DNA from: an uncultured Chloroflexota bacterium
GTDB lineage: Bacteria > Chloroflexota > Anaerolineae > Aggregatilineales > Phototrophicaceae
Assembly: GCA_937988705.1 (NCBI GenBank)
Contig: CALKIA010000343.1
Span: forward strand, 1 to 43,323
Length of the DNA stretch: 43,323 nt
Reading direction: 5' to 3'
The notes below the pieces were generated by a model, which saw only the letters and a list, made by a program, of their open reading frames with translations, was not told where the DNA came from and made no database searches. Positions 32,062-41,618 of this stretch are shown here, piece after piece (positions within the stretch are counted from its first letter, which is position 1; the number at the start of each line of letters is the position of its first letter). Position numbers and translations under genes: made by a program.

Positions 32062-33399
32062 TTATTTCTCCGCTGCTACATAAGCATCATCTGCGCGAAT
32101 TTCGCCAAAACGTGCCCCCATAGCCAGCAGGGTGGTTTGCAGTAGATGGGTATCCAGTTCATGTGGCCGCACATCCTTCTGGACGGACAGCGCCGCCGCC
32201 GCCCCCGCCGCTTGCCCCAATGCCATCATTTGTGCCATTGAACGGCAGGAAGCATGGGCATCATGGGTCGCGCTGAAACAACGTCCCGCGACGAGCAGTC
32301 CATCGACCTCTTTTGGAACGAGTGCGCGATAGGGGATGTCGTAGGTCATGCCATCAGGCAGATATTCCCATTTGGTGTCGCTGCCTTCGTGATGATCTTC
32401 TATCGGTGCGCCACAGGCGGCAACCGCGTCTTCGAATTTGCGCGCCATCAAGCAGTCTTCGCGCGTCAGACGATAGTGACCGTAGACGCGGCGCGTCTCG
32501 CGCACGCCGATGGGGGCGCACAGCCACGAAAGTTCTGACTTTTCGTAACCCGGCACGTAGGCTTTCAAAAACCGCACATACTCGATTACCTGGCGCCGTC
32601 CTTCGATTTCAGCGGCGGTCAGCGCGACGGGATCGGTTGCATCGACATCGGCAATGCGCGTCATAATGGTGTGGATCACACCTTGCAGCGTTGTGATATG
32701 CCAACTACCTTCTTTGCGCGGCAAATCGTAGTTTCCGGTTTGGGCGGCTTCACCCATCTTCGCCCACATGGCTTTTTTGCCGAAAGCGTTCGCGGTTGGC
32801 ACATCCACGTTGACCATGCGGAAGGTTGTCGTCAGGGTTTGCGCGGGGTCAATGTCTCCGGCGAGTTCATACGGCGCGCCCGCTTGATGGCAGACATCGG
32901 CGTCGCCCGTGCAGTCGATGATGACCTTCGCCGTCAAGGTCATCAGTCCGCGTTTGCCATCGACGATCACGCCGGTGATGCTACTGCCGTCGCGGATCAC
33001 ATCGGTGCAAAAACTATGATAGAGCAGGCGCACCCCGGCTTTGAGCGCCAGCTGTTCCCACACGACGCGCAGGTACATCGGGTCATAGGTGACGCCTGTC
33101 CCCGCGCCGTAGGTGTTCGGGCGTTCAAAAGCGGCGTTGTAACCTTTCAGCGCCGTGACGACATCATCCGGGACGCCGCCGACCACTTTATAGGCGACTG
33201 AACCGGGCGTGTAGAAGCCGTAAAAAGTATCCAGTACCTGTGTGCTGGTGCCGCCCATGTAGCCGAATCGCTCCACGAGAATGGTATCTGCCCCCGTGCG
33301 CGCGGCGGCAATCGCCGCGCTTGAACCAGCAGAGCCAGAGCCAACGACAATGACATCAGCATCCCACAGATGTTTTAGCGGTTTGGAATAAATGTCCAT
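32062..33399 (-). CDS. FAD-dependent oxidoreductase (FAD_oxidored family)
   Basis: The 445-residue flavoprotein opens with a Rossmann fold (DVIVVGSGSAGSSAAIAAAR, residues about 15-34), then LVERFGYMGGTSTQVLDTFY, and later AKVIIDCTGDADVCHQAGAP. The C-terminal part has PDGMTYDIPYRALVP, DGLLVAGRCFSATHDAH and MAQMMALGQAAGAAAALS, all typical of PF12831 proteins in carbohydrate clusters. No signal peptide is present. The ATG at 33399 has AAAGGAGAA about 10 nt upstream. It probably oxidises a sugar or sugar acid, with the electron acceptor unknown. Confidence 0.87.
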   Translation of the reverse strand: MDIYSKPLKHLWDADVIVVGSGSAGSSAAIAAARTGADTILVERFGYMGGTSTQVLDTFYGFYTPGSVAYKVVGGVPDDVVTALKGYNAAFERPNTYGAGTGVTYDPMYLRVVWEQLALKAGVRLLYHSFCTDVIRDGSSITGVIVDGKRGLMTLTAKVIIDCTGDADVCHQAGAPYELAGDIDPAQTLTTTFRMVNVDVPTANAFGKKAMWAKMGEAAQTGNYDLPRKEGSWHITTLQGVIHTIMTRIADVDATDPVALTAAEIEGRRQVIEYVRFLKAYVPGYEKSELSWLCAPIGVRETRRVYGHYRLTREDCLMARKFEDAVAACGAPIEDHHEGSDTKWEYLPDGMTYDIPYRALVPKEVDGLLVAGRCFSATHDAHASCRSMAQMMALGQAAGAAAALSVQKDVRPHELDTHLLQTTLLAMGARFGEIRADDAYVAAEK

Positions 33400-33424
33400 A
33401 ACGTCAAATTCTCCTTTTGCTTGC

Positions 33425-34192
33425 TTATTGTGCAGTCCAGCCGCCATCGACCGGAAGGACGATCCCGGTGATGAATTTGGCGCGGTCACTCGCCAGAAAT
33501 ACGGCAGCCTCCGCAACATCACCCACTTCGCCGATGGGACCTAACGGCTGCCAGAAAGCCACTTGACTCAACAGTTCTGGTGTCGCTTTGGTGCGATCTG
33601 CCATGCGGGTATCGACCAATCCCGGCGCGATCACGTTTGCGCGTAACTTTTGCCGCGCATAGTGCGCCGCGATGGTGCGTGTTAGCCCAATGATCGCCGC
33701 CTTGCTGGTGGCGTAGGCGTGGGTATCGTACAACCCCTGGGTTCCCACCAAGCCAAGCACCGATGACATGGTGATGATGCTGCTGCCGGGTGTCTTGAGC
33801 AGTTCGGGAATCGCATATTTGCAGATCAAGAACGTGCCGCGCAAATTCACGTTCATGATCGTGTCCCAACCATCAATTGTGCATTCGTGGATGGGGCCAT
33901 CGCCCAGTCTGCGCCCGCCGATCCCTGCGTTGCTGACCAGCACTTGAATCCCGCCGTAGGTGGCAGCGGCTGTCTTGACAAGGGCTTCGACTTGTTCGGG
34001 CACAGCCAAGTCAACGGGGACAAACAAGACATCCGCGCCGCGACCGCGCAGTTCGTCGGCAATCCGTCTGCCATTGTCGGTGTCACGGTCAGCGATGATG
34101 ACTTTTGCCCCTTCACGCACGAAAACTTCAGCGCAGCGTTTGCCGATTCCGCTGGCAGCGCCGGTGATGATGGCAACTTTGCCCTGTAGCAT
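33425..34192 (-). CDS. Short-chain dehydrogenase/reductase
   Basis: The 255-residue classical SDR has the cofactor loop TGAASGIG (residues 10-17), IIADRDT with an Asp favouring NAD, NAG at 88-90, catalytic S143/S144, Y160 and K164 (YATSKAA), and the C-terminal GIVLPVDGGWTAQ. It would oxidise a sugar or polyol hydroxyl. The ATG at 34192 has GGGAGGG 4 nt upstream and lies 11 bp after the kinase stop; the TTG at 34207 is less likely. It sits in the sugar operon between the FGGY kinase and the FAD oxidoreductase. Confidence 0.9.
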   Translation of the reverse strand: MLQGKVAIITGAASGIGKRCAEVFVREGAKVIIADRDTDNGRRIADELRGRGADVLFVPVDLAVPEQVEALVKTAAATYGGIQVLVSNAGIGGRRLGDGPIHECTIDGWDTIMNVNLRGTFLICKYAIPELLKTPGSSIITMSSVLGLVGTQGLYDTHAYATSKAAIIGLTRTIAAHYARQKLRANVIAPGLVDTRMADRTKATPELLSQVAFWQPLGPIGEVGDVAEAAVFLASDRAKFITGIVLPVDGGWTAQ

Positions 34193-34203
34193 GAAACCCT
34201 CCC

Positions 34204-35694
34204 TCAATCGACGGCGCTCAACGCGGCGAACGACGCGCTGATCTGCGGATATAGACCTCGGTATACGTCGAACATCTGGCGATAGCGTTCCAGATATTCA
34301 GCACGGGGTTCGTAGACCTGCGGGGTGGTACTGTTGGCGCTGGCGACGGCTGCCGGATCATCGATCAGTCCGACCCCCGCCGCCGCTAACAGTGCGTTCC
34401 CAAGTGGCGCGCCTGCATTGTCGCTCAAAACTGCAACCGGATACCCGCATGTATCCGCGATGATCTGGCACCAAAGCGGGCTTTGCGTAGGTCCGCCAAC
34501 GGCGCGTATTTCAGTGATCGGTGTGCCAGACTGCGCGGCAATCGCTGTATTGTGAGCGATAGCGAAGGCTGAACCTTCCATGACGGCGCGCACCATGTGC
34601 GCGCGAGTCGTCGCCAAGCTGAGCCCGAAGAAGACACCGCGCGCGTTTCCATCGTTGATCGGTTGAAGTTCACCGCTCAGGTAGGGCAGGAATAACAGGC
34701 GATCCGCGCCTGGTTCGCATTGTGCGGCGAGCGCGGTCAGGTCAGTGAGGCTGAGATTTTCACCGACGATCTGGCGACACCAGTTCAGCGCGCCGCCCAC
34801 CGCGATCATCGAGCCGCCAAGCAACACCTGACCGGGAAGCACGTGGGCAAACGCCAGCAACTCGCGGCGGACATGGGGCTGATCTTGCACGACATACACC
34901 GTTCCCGCCGTACCCAGCGAGAGCAGTGTTTGTCCCGGATAGGCAACGCCAATCGCCAGTCCCGCCGATGATGTGTCTTCGCCGCCCGCGATCACCGGAA
35001 TTCCGGGGGCTAGTCCTAAGGCTTCGGCAGCGTGCGGTTGGAGTGTGCCGATTACGTCCTGACATGCCGCCACACGCGGATACAGACGGCGCGGCAGCCT
35101 GAACGCTGCGATCAGCGCGTCCGACCAATCGCCGCGCGCCAGATCAAACGCGAACAAGATACTGGCATCGGACACGTTCATCACGCGCTCGCCCGTCAGC
35201 CGGTAGGTGAGATAGCTGGTCGTGGTCAGGTTGCTGGCAGCACGGCGGATCGAGTCTGGTTCGTGTTCCGCCAACCACATCAGCACCGGATCGGCATTGT
35301 ACGGCGCGGGGGACTTTCCGTTGATGCGAAAGATGTCGTTAGCACATGATTGGCGCATGATTTCGCACTGTGGTTCGGAGCGCGCATCCATCCAAATGAT
35401 CGCCGGACGAATGATCTCACCCGCAGCATCAATCAACGTGACCGCGCAGCCTTGCCCGCTCACGCCGATCCCCGCGACTCGATCAGGCGTTATCCCGCTG
35501 GTCTGAAGCACCTGCCGGACAGCAGTGGCTGTGCCGTTCCACCAATCCACGGGGTTTTGTTCTGCCCAACCGGGACGCGGGAACGCCGTCGCATAGCTTG
35601 CATTTGACTCGGCCACGACCGTGCCTTCTGGCGTTGCCAGAACCGCCTTGATGGTCGATGTGCCGATGTCAATGCCGAGCAGAAGCGGAGGCAT
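34204..35694 (-). CDS. FGGY-family carbohydrate kinase, xylulokinase-like
   Basis: The 496-residue kinase has both FGGY domains: LLLGIDIGTSTIKAVL at the start, WAEQNPVDWWNGT, GIGVSGQGCAVTLID, IIWMDARSEPQ, GEDTSSAGLAIGVAYPGQ and the C-terminal RAVGGPTQSPLWCQIIADTC. This layout is nearest to xylulokinase/gluconokinase types; the GQGCAV loop with Cys rather than MH leaves the sugar open. It phosphorylates a sugar or sugar acid in the cytoplasm. The start codon is 2 bp after the SIS-gene stop, so translation is probably coupled. No independent ribosome-binding site is obvious. Confidence 0.9.
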   Translation of the reverse strand: MPPLLLGIDIGTSTIKAVLATPEGTVVAESNASYATAFPRPGWAEQNPVDWWNGTATAVRQVLQTSGITPDRVAGIGVSGQGCAVTLIDAAGEIIRPAIIWMDARSEPQCEIMRQSCANDIFRINGKSPAPYNADPVLMWLAEHEPDSIRRAASNLTTTSYLTYRLTGERVMNVSDASILFAFDLARGDWSDALIAAFRLPRRLYPRVAACQDVIGTLQPHAAEALGLAPGIPVIAGGEDTSSAGLAIGVAYPGQTLLSLGTAGTVYVVQDQPHVRRELLAFAHVLPGQVLLGGSMIAVGGALNWCRQIVGENLSLTDLTALAAQCEPGADRLLFLPYLSGELQPINDGNARGVFFGLSLATTRAHMVRAVMEGSAFAIAHNTAIAAQSGTPITEIRAVGGPTQSPLWCQIIADTCGYPVAVLSDNAGAPLGNALLAAAGVGLIDDPAAVASANSTTPQVYEPRAEYLERYRQMFDVYRGLYPQISASFAALSAVD

Positions 35695-35696
35695 GG

Positions 35697-36482
35697 TTAG
35701 TCGCGTCCGTAAATCATCCGCTTGCGCCGTTTGGTTTCCTTGTAGACCCGCTGCAACTGTGCCTGCGCTTCTGCCTGTTGCTCAATGAAGTGCGGGCTCG
35801 TCAGCACAACGGGTTCGACGCCCTTGGCCATCATCAGTTCGGCGGTACGCGCCTTCAGCGCATTGACCACCGTTGCCGCGCCGACTGTGCTGGTTGGGCT
35901 GACCTTGTATTTCAAGCCTGGAATATCCACGACCGCATCTCCCGGAGGTGTACAGTTGTCGATCACCACATCGGCGATTTCTTTGAGCTTCTTGCCGGAG
36001 CGGTGACGCGACGAGGTGGCATCGGCGTGTTCTACTGAGGTCACGGCGATAACGGGCATCCCGCGTTCTTTTGCGCTGAGCGCCATATCGATCACGACGC
36101 CGTTGATGCCCGTGCTGGAGAAACAGATCATGCTGTCATGTGGGCCGAACTCATAGCTGCGGAGAATCGAGTCGGCATAGCCTTCCGCCCGCTCAATAAA
36201 GAACGACTGTTCAAGTCCATCATTGCCCACTACATTGGTGTAAAACGTAAGCGCGAGTTCGACCATCGGGTAAAAGCCGGGAAAAGAGCCGATGCGCGGA
36301 AACATTTCCTCAACCGACATGCGGCTGTGACCGCCGCCCCAGCAAAAGACCAGCCCATCCTTGACGATAGTGTCGCTGCAGATCTCGGCTGCGCGCTCGA
36401 TCGCCTCGATCTGCGTTGTCGCGATCTTCTCGATGATGGTCTGGACGATGGAGATATATCTAGAAGAAGCTTTTTCGACCAT
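35697..36482 (-). CDS. SIS-domain sugar isomerase-like protein
   Basis: The 261-residue protein has a SIS (sugar isomerase) fold with a helical N-terminus (MVEKASSRYISIVQTIIEKI), FCWGGGHSRMSVEEMFPRIG, DSMICFSSTGINGVVIDMAL and MPVIAVTSVEHADATSSRHR. These match proteins annotated as sugar isomerase domain or UPF0309. It should bind a phosphosugar and may isomerise it. The ATG at 36482 has AGGAG about 10 nt upstream; the open frame further 5' reads through the promoter. It is the first gene of the minus-strand sugar operon, divergent from the DeoR gene. Confidence 0.87.
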   Translation of the reverse strand: MVEKASSRYISIVQTIIEKIATTQIEAIERAAEICSDTIVKDGLVFCWGGGHSRMSVEEMFPRIGSFPGFYPMVELALTFYTNVVGNDGLEQSFFIERAEGYADSILRSYEFGPHDSMICFSSTGINGVVIDMALSAKERGMPVIAVTSVEHADATSSRHRSGKKLKEIADVVIDNCTPPGDAVVDIPGLKYKVSPTSTVGAATVVNALKARTAELMMAKGVEPVVLTSPHFIEQQAEAQAQLQRVYKETKRRKRMIYGRD

Positions 36483-36544
36483 TTTGTTTGGTTCTCCTCT
36501 AATCACGGTGACTTTAGCGGGCGAGAGTGTGCAAGACAAGCAGG

Positions 36545-36597
36545 TTTTTGCTCAACTTTGTACGCAATGAGCAAATTCGCTGTACAGTTGTGCAAAA
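36545..36597. promoter_or_regulatory. Inverted DeoR-type operator between divergent genes
   Basis: TTTTGCTCAACTTTGTAC (36546-36563) and GTACAGTTGTGCAAAA (36582-36597) are imperfect inverted copies, with an internal TGAGCAAA between them. They sit in the 139-bp gap between the SIS gene and the deoR-type gene, where a repressor could control both. A single AGTTGTGCA-type half-site also occurs at 41619-41629. Binding by the adjacent DeoR protein is inference. Confidence 0.55.
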
Positions 36598-36621
36598 TAG
36601 CAGCTAGCTCAGGCGAAGTCC

Positions 36622-37401
36622 ATGAAGCATACCCATGTTTTTCAACGACGCGAAAAGATATTGCAGTTCCTACGGCAGAAGCAGCACGCGACTATCGAGC
36701 AACTTGCCCAGCACGTGAATGTCTCCGACTGGACGATCCGGCGCGATCTGGCGGAACTCGAAGCGCTAAAGCAGGTCAACCGCCATTACGGGGGGGCGCA
36801 TTTAGCCATCGGGCAGAAACAGATCGAACAGCTTACATTTAACGCCCATGTCCAGGCCGCCGCAAAAGCGGCGATTGGCAAAGCCGCCGCGCAGTTGATT
36901 ACGTCGGGACAGGTTGTCGCGCTGGCGGCCGGGACAACCACGACACAGGTCGGGCTGGCGCTACGGGGCCGGGAAAATCTCGCCATCATGACCAACGCGC
37001 TCAATATTGCGCAGGAACTGGCGCGTGAACCGGGCATTCAATTGACCTGTGCGGGCGGCGAAGCCCATGGCGATTATTACACGCTGACAGGCCCCGTCAC
37101 CGAACGCGCCCTGAGTATGCACTATTACGATGTGGCCGTGGTCGGCGTCAGCGGCATTTCGATCAAGCAGGGGTTCACCGTCAACAGTCAGGCAAACGCG
37201 GTCTGCATCGACATCATGCTGCGTAACGCGACCCAGCGGATTGTCGTGGCGGATCACACCAAGTTCGACAAAGTGAGTTATGCGTTGCTAGGCAGCCTGT
37301 CCGACGTCGATTTGATCGTGACCGATAAGCTGCCCGATGCGATCTACCGGGAACATCTGCGCGCTGTATCGACCGATGTGATCATTGCCGCAGCCGACTA
37401 G
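36622..37401 (+). CDS. DeoR-family transcriptional regulator
   Basis: The 259-residue protein has an N-terminal winged helix (residues 8-62; ATIEQLAQHVNVSDWTIRRD, LAELEALKQVNRHYGGAHL) and the DeoR C-terminal sensor (about 75-235; ALAAGTTTTQVGLALRGREN, IMTNALNIAQEL, VAVVGVSGISIKQGFTVNSQ, VVADHTKFDKVSYALLG). Such proteins repress sugar operons and respond to a sugar phosphate. It is divergent from the SIS-kinase operon and convergent with the mutarotase-like gene, sharing 4 bp with its stop. The phosphosugar product of the FGGY kinase would be a natural inducer. Confidence 0.93.
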   Translation: MKHTHVFQRREKILQFLRQKQHATIEQLAQHVNVSDWTIRRDLAELEALKQVNRHYGGAHLAIGQKQIEQLTFNAHVQAAAKAAIGKAAAQLITSGQVVALAAGTTTTQVGLALRGRENLAIMTNALNIAQELAREPGIQLTCAGGEAHGDYYTLTGPVTERALSMHYYDVAVVGVSGISIKQGFTVNSQANAVCIDIMLRNATQRIVVADHTKFDKVSYALLGSLSDVDLIVTDKLPDAIYREHLRAVSTDVIIAAAD

Positions 37402-38324
37402 CGCTCGATTCCGGTACATTCGATTTCGAGCCACCAGCTTACCCGACCTTGAGCGGGAAGCTGCGCCGCACGTCCTAATTCCAGCGCATAAGCGAGCGAG
37501 TCGTAGTAGGCGCTGGCGGGTTCAGGCGCAACGGTGGGACTCTGGGTATACGTGCCTTCATCGACCCAGATGCCCAGGTAAGGCGCGATGGACGTGTCCC
37601 ATGTCAGCCTAAGCTGCGCGGAAGCGCTGCGCAGCCCGGCCCATGAGACGCGCTGATCCGGCAGGACATAGATTTTGCGATAATCTTTGCGCGCGGCTGA
37701 TCCGACGACATTGAGCGTCTGCTGTTCCCCATCGCTCAGTGTCGCCACCTCCCAGTCGAGTAGATCGCCCGGCGCTCCGAGTCGCGGGTGATCCGCTGCG
37801 TTCACCACCTGCACAACATTGGCTGGCAGCAAGATGTCCGTGTCTGCGCCGTTGAAGAGTGGATGTGCCGCCCACAGGAAGGGCAAGTCTCGGCCAGTCC
37901 GATTTTCAAGTTCGTATTCCAAACGCAGTCCGTTCGGCAGCAGCGACACCTTACGGGTCAGAACATAATCGAGGGCACGCCCTGCTATCCTTAGGTTAAG
38001 GCTAGTGCCGTCTTGCGCGAGAATATCCCATGCCAGCGCCCAGACTTCGCCGTGATCGGGCAGCATGACCGCCGGATCGTGCGGCGAGGGACAGGCGTCA
38101 ATCGTTGGGAACATCTCATCCCACCCGGCGAGATCGTGGTCGGTGAAGGTGTCGCCGTAAGTGCGTGGTCGGACGGGATGCGTCGGCGGCGCAAGCCACT
38201 CATGATCGGCGGTCTTATCGACCAGAGAGGCGATTTTCGCGCCAAGCCCGGGAACGATGACGATCCGCACGTGATCATTTTCAAGCTGAATCGCTTGCTG
38301 CCCGTGCCAATCGACTGTGGTCAT
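37398..38324 (-). CDS. Aldose epimerase-like (galactose mutarotase-fold) protein
   Basis: The 308-residue protein has the beta-sandwich mutarotase fold: IVIVPGLGAKIASLVDKTAD, a GWDEMFPTIDACP loop, GLRLEYELENRTGRDLPFLW and AAHPLFNGADTDILLP with a likely catalytic His, then a late Glu-rich end (WWLEIECTGIER). Aldose 1-epimerases speed alpha/beta conversion; this divergent member may act on another sugar or bind it. Its ATG overlaps the DUF5107-TPR stop by 4 bp (ATGA), so translation is coupled. Exact substrate unknown. Confidence 0.82.
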   Translation of the reverse strand: MTTVDWHGQQAIQLENDHVRIVIVPGLGAKIASLVDKTADHEWLAPPTHPVRPRTYGDTFTDHDLAGWDEMFPTIDACPSPHDPAVMLPDHGEVWALAWDILAQDGTSLNLRIAGRALDYVLTRKVSLLPNGLRLEYELENRTGRDLPFLWAAHPLFNGADTDILLPANVVQVVNAADHPRLGAPGDLLDWEVATLSDGEQQTLNVVGSAARKDYRKIYVLPDQRVSWAGLRSASAQLRLTWDTSIAPYLGIWVDEGTYTQSPTVAPEPASAYYDSLAYALELGRAAQLPAQGRVSWWLEIECTGIER

Positions 38325-41300
38325 GGTAAATCCCCTTGTACAGGCAGTAGCGAGCGGTGGACTGCCGCGCCGATGTGATCCGGTTGCAACGCCTGCACCG
38401 CGTCAAACTGCTGCGCGGCTTCGGCGTGATTACCCAAGCCGAGATGTCCTAACGCCAACATGTAATGGCAGTGAATCCGGTTGCGTAGGGTGAGATTATC
38501 GTCAAACACGAGGAAATTCGGGAGCGATACGGCAAAATAATCCATCTGCACTTCATCAGCGAGATGAGAGCGCCCGTAATGGATCAGCTTCTCGAAAATC
38601 GTGCGGGCTTGTTCCGGCTGATCGAGCTCGTAGCGTGCCAACCCCTGATAGAAGATCAAGTCGGGCGGCTGATCGTTATAGTACAGGACGGAAGTCGGTT
38701 CGCTGAATCCAACTGACGCCTGCTCAAAGCAGCGGCGCGCGGTGTCTGGTTGATCAAGCTGCCTGTACGCCACACCGAGCATGTAATCCACATGATTCGC
38801 CTGCGCACCCGCCAATTTCCCCTCGTTCAGGTTGTCCGGGTAGTGTTTCGCCTGATCCAACCACGCGACTGCCCGTCCAGCCTCGCCCGCCGCGCTGTCC
38901 CGCCGCGCAAGCTGAACGAGACTCAGAACAAATTGCTCTGCGACTTTGCCCTCACCGCCTTCCCAAGGGTGAAAGACGTGACTCATAAGCGTTTTAAGCG
39001 CGGCTTGCGGCTGGCCGGTAATGTTCAAGAGCGTGACGTATTCGAGGATCAAATCATCGCGCAGTGTGACCAGATCAGCGTGCTGGTTCAGCATACGCAG
39101 ACGTTCGGCGGGCACGACGCCAATCTTCTTGTAAAGCTGATCGAGTTCAAAGAAGACACGGGCGTCGTTCGGGTTGAGGGCGAAGGCTCGTTCGAACATT
39201 TGACGCGCGCGGGCGGGATCGCTGCGCTTATTCATGTACGCCAAGCCGAGATTACGGAAGGCCGTCGGGAAAGTCGCATCGCGCGTGCACGCCAGTTCCC
39301 ACGCGCCGATAGCTTCATCATAACGGCGGTGCGCGTACCAGAAATTGCCGAGATAGTAGGGCGCGCGGGCATCATGTGGATTGTGGTCGATGGCGAATTG
39401 CAGCGCCGGGACAGCCTCGACTTGATTGGGGAAGCAGTAATCCGGCGACATGCGGGCTGCTCGTTCCAGATAGGCGGCGGCGTCCGTCGGGACAGGGCTG
39501 CACCACGCTGCGAAATACAGCAGCAGCGGATCATCGGGCGGCGCGCTGTTTAGCAGATCGAGGGCTTCGCTGGTCAGCCCGGCATGGGCATAGTCGAGCG
39601 CGATCTCAAGATAGTTATGCACCCACCCGCGCATGAGACGGTCGAAGGTGGCGCGATCCCCGGTGATGAGCGCCTGTTCATAGAGCGCGCCGAAGTTGAA
39701 CGGATCGTGCCGCAGCGCGGCGTCGATTTCTGCCTGCGCCTGTGTCGTGCGTCCTAATATGCGCAAGCAGGCGATCTTGAGGTGCCGTGCTTGGTGATGG
39801 TAAACATTGGTGGCTAAGGCGGAATCGAGCAGCCCCAGCGCCTGAGACAGGTCGCGGCGGCAAACGATCCGCGCTAGTTCAAAATAAGCGCTGGAACGCC
39901 ACGCAACATTCCAGACGGCTTTGTAAAAGGTGTCGAAGGCATCGACGTAACGCTCTTGCATTTTGAGCGCCTGTCCGAGGTTAAAATAGGCTTCACCGTC
40001 GTAGGGGTTGGGATTACGCAGGGTGATCCGGTTAATCGCCGCGCGGAAATAAGACTCGGCTTCCGCGAATTTACCACGCCGGAGCAGCAGCAGTCCGAGC
40101 GCATTGTTGCAGCGACTGTCACCGGGATCGCGGCGCAAGGCTTCTTCATAATACGGTTCGGGCGCATACGTGGCATGGCGATATTGTTCGAGATGCAAAC
40201 CATGCAGGTAGAGTTCATCGATCGAAGCGACCGTGTGCGGCGGCGGCGCGGGACTAGCGGGCGCGGGTACGGGTCGGGTTTCGGCGGGCAGCGGCGTGTA
40301 GGATAGCAGTTCTACCCCGGCGCTGTCGCTGACGGTGAGCGTCAAGCTCTGCGGATCGGCGGCGATGGCCACCGTTTCGATCAGCACATCATCGGGCGAG
40401 AGCGCGACCGTGCGCTCGAAGACTGGCAAACCACCGCAGCGCAGTGTCACATTTACCTGACGCGGGCGACTGGCATACACCCCGATCCGCGCTTGCGTGT
40501 CGCTCACTTCGAGGTTGAGGACGATCTCTTTCGAGGCGTTCTTCGCCGCGCCGATCTGTTTGTAGGGCATGAAGACCTGCGTAAAGCGCTTTTCTTCGCC
40601 CGGTTGCAGCCACGAAAAATCGGGCTGATTATCGGTGAACGCGCCGCACATCAGTTCAATATAGGGCCCATCCTCGTCGGTAAGCTGCCGATCCCACGCT
40701 GCGCCAAAGCCGCTGTTGCCCCATGTCCATTGTTTCTTCCCCGGCACAAGGTGATGATTTGCGACATGCATCATCCCGGCAGCGTGACCGTGATCGTAAC
40801 AGCCGATGAAGTCGAAATCGGAATGGTATGCCATGATTGAGGTCGGGACGGGGATGTTTTTGTAGCGAGAAATATCTGTCCCCGGCGAATAGTCCTTCTT
40901 ATAGTATGTCCCCGTCGCAATCGGAAAATCGGATACCGCCCGCTTGCCATGATCCATCACGGCGTGGACATCCGGCGGGAAAACCGATTGATACTCATCA
41001 TTGACATGCACCGCCGGGTTCGCCCACCACAAAAACGACTGCGGCTGGGACGTGCGATTGTAAAGCTGGACATGGAGTTCGAGATAGGCGGTGTCGGGAT
41101 AGAGCGTGAAGCCGATCATGCCTTTGGTGCGGAACATGCGTTCGATTTCGCTCACCCAGACTGTTTTGCTGCCGTCGGCGTTGTCCTGAAGCTGGTAATC
41201 GACGGGGGCGAAGGTGCTGGGGCGGTGATGCTGGGGCCAGTTGAACTCGATGCCGCCGGAAATCCAAGGCCCCGCCAAGCCGACAAGCGCCGGTTTGATC

Positions 41301-41608
41301 ACCTGATTGTAGTAGACGAACGGATAGTTGTTGGTCTTGTCGAGCGCCATCTGGACGCGCCCGCCGAGTTCGGGCAGCAGCATGATCTTCAGGTAGCGGT
41401 TTTCGAGAAAGACCGCGCGATAGGTTTTCGGGGCTTTGACGCTTTCGACGCGATCAATGATAGGGTGTGGATAGACTACGCCGCTGCTGCCTTGATACAC
41501 CCGTTTTTCCAGAAACATCGGGTTCTTGTCGGGGGTTCCGACGCCGTAGGTGGGAATCAGCACGTCTTCTTCCCAACACTGCGCGCGCCCGTAAAAATCA
41601 TTCGCCAT
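38321..41608 (-). CDS. DUF5107 protein with C-terminal TPR array
   Basis: The 1,095-residue protein begins with a DUF5107-type domain, itself mutarotase-like (about 1-400). It contains YLKIMLLPELGGRVQMALDK, GIEFNWPQHHRPSTFAPVDY, FLWWANPAVHVNDEYQSVFP and WGNSGFGAAWDRQLTDEDGP. A beta region with Pro-rich linker follows, then 10 or more tetratricopeptide-like repeats to the C-terminus (NNALGLLLLRRGKFAEAESY, EAYFNLGQALKMQERYVDAF, AFRNLGLAYMNKRSDPARAR). No signal peptide is seen. The ATG at 41608 has AGGAG upstream. The mutarotase-like gene follows with a 4-bp overlap, suggesting two carbohydrate-acting proteins made together. Family function is not established. Confidence 0.9.
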   Translation of the reverse strand: MANDFYGRAQCWEEDVLIPTYGVGTPDKNPMFLEKRVYQGSSGVVYPHPIIDRVESVKAPKTYRAVFLENRYLKIMLLPELGGRVQMALDKTNNYPFVYYNQVIKPALVGLAGPWISGGIEFNWPQHHRPSTFAPVDYQLQDNADGSKTVWVSEIERMFRTKGMIGFTLYPDTAYLELHVQLYNRTSQPQSFLWWANPAVHVNDEYQSVFPPDVHAVMDHGKRAVSDFPIATGTYYKKDYSPGTDISRYKNIPVPTSIMAYHSDFDFIGCYDHGHAAGMMHVANHHLVPGKKQWTWGNSGFGAAWDRQLTDEDGPYIELMCGAFTDNQPDFSWLQPGEEKRFTQVFMPYKQIGAAKNASKEIVLNLEVSDTQARIGVYASRPRQVNVTLRCGGLPVFERTVALSPDDVLIETVAIAADPQSLTLTVSDSAGVELLSYTPLPAETRPVPAPASPAPPPHTVASIDELYLHGLHLEQYRHATYAPEPYYEEALRRDPGDSRCNNALGLLLLRRGKFAEAESYFRAAINRITLRNPNPYDGEAYFNLGQALKMQERYVDAFDTFYKAVWNVAWRSSAYFELARIVCRRDLSQALGLLDSALATNVYHHQARHLKIACLRILGRTTQAQAEIDAALRHDPFNFGALYEQALITGDRATFDRLMRGWVHNYLEIALDYAHAGLTSEALDLLNSAPPDDPLLLYFAAWCSPVPTDAAAYLERAARMSPDYCFPNQVEAVPALQFAIDHNPHDARAPYYLGNFWYAHRRYDEAIGAWELACTRDATFPTAFRNLGLAYMNKRSDPARARQMFERAFALNPNDARVFFELDQLYKKIGVVPAERLRMLNQHADLVTLRDDLILEYVTLLNITGQPQAALKTLMSHVFHPWEGGEGKVAEQFVLSLVQLARRDSAAGEAGRAVAWLDQAKHYPDNLNEGKLAGAQANHVDYMLGVAYRQLDQPDTARRCFEQASVGFSEPTSVLYYNDQPPDLIFYQGLARYELDQPEQARTIFEKLIHYGRSHLADEVQMDYFAVSLPNFLVFDDNLTLRNRIHCHYMLALGHLGLGNHAEAAQQFDAVQALQPDHIGAAVHRSLLPVQGDLP

Positions 41609-41618
41609 AACAATCTCC

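Noticed and set aside
38750..39553. 267-codon plus-strand frame opposite the TPR array
   Set aside because: It is antisense to repeated TPR coding sequence and has no domain or start signal of its own.
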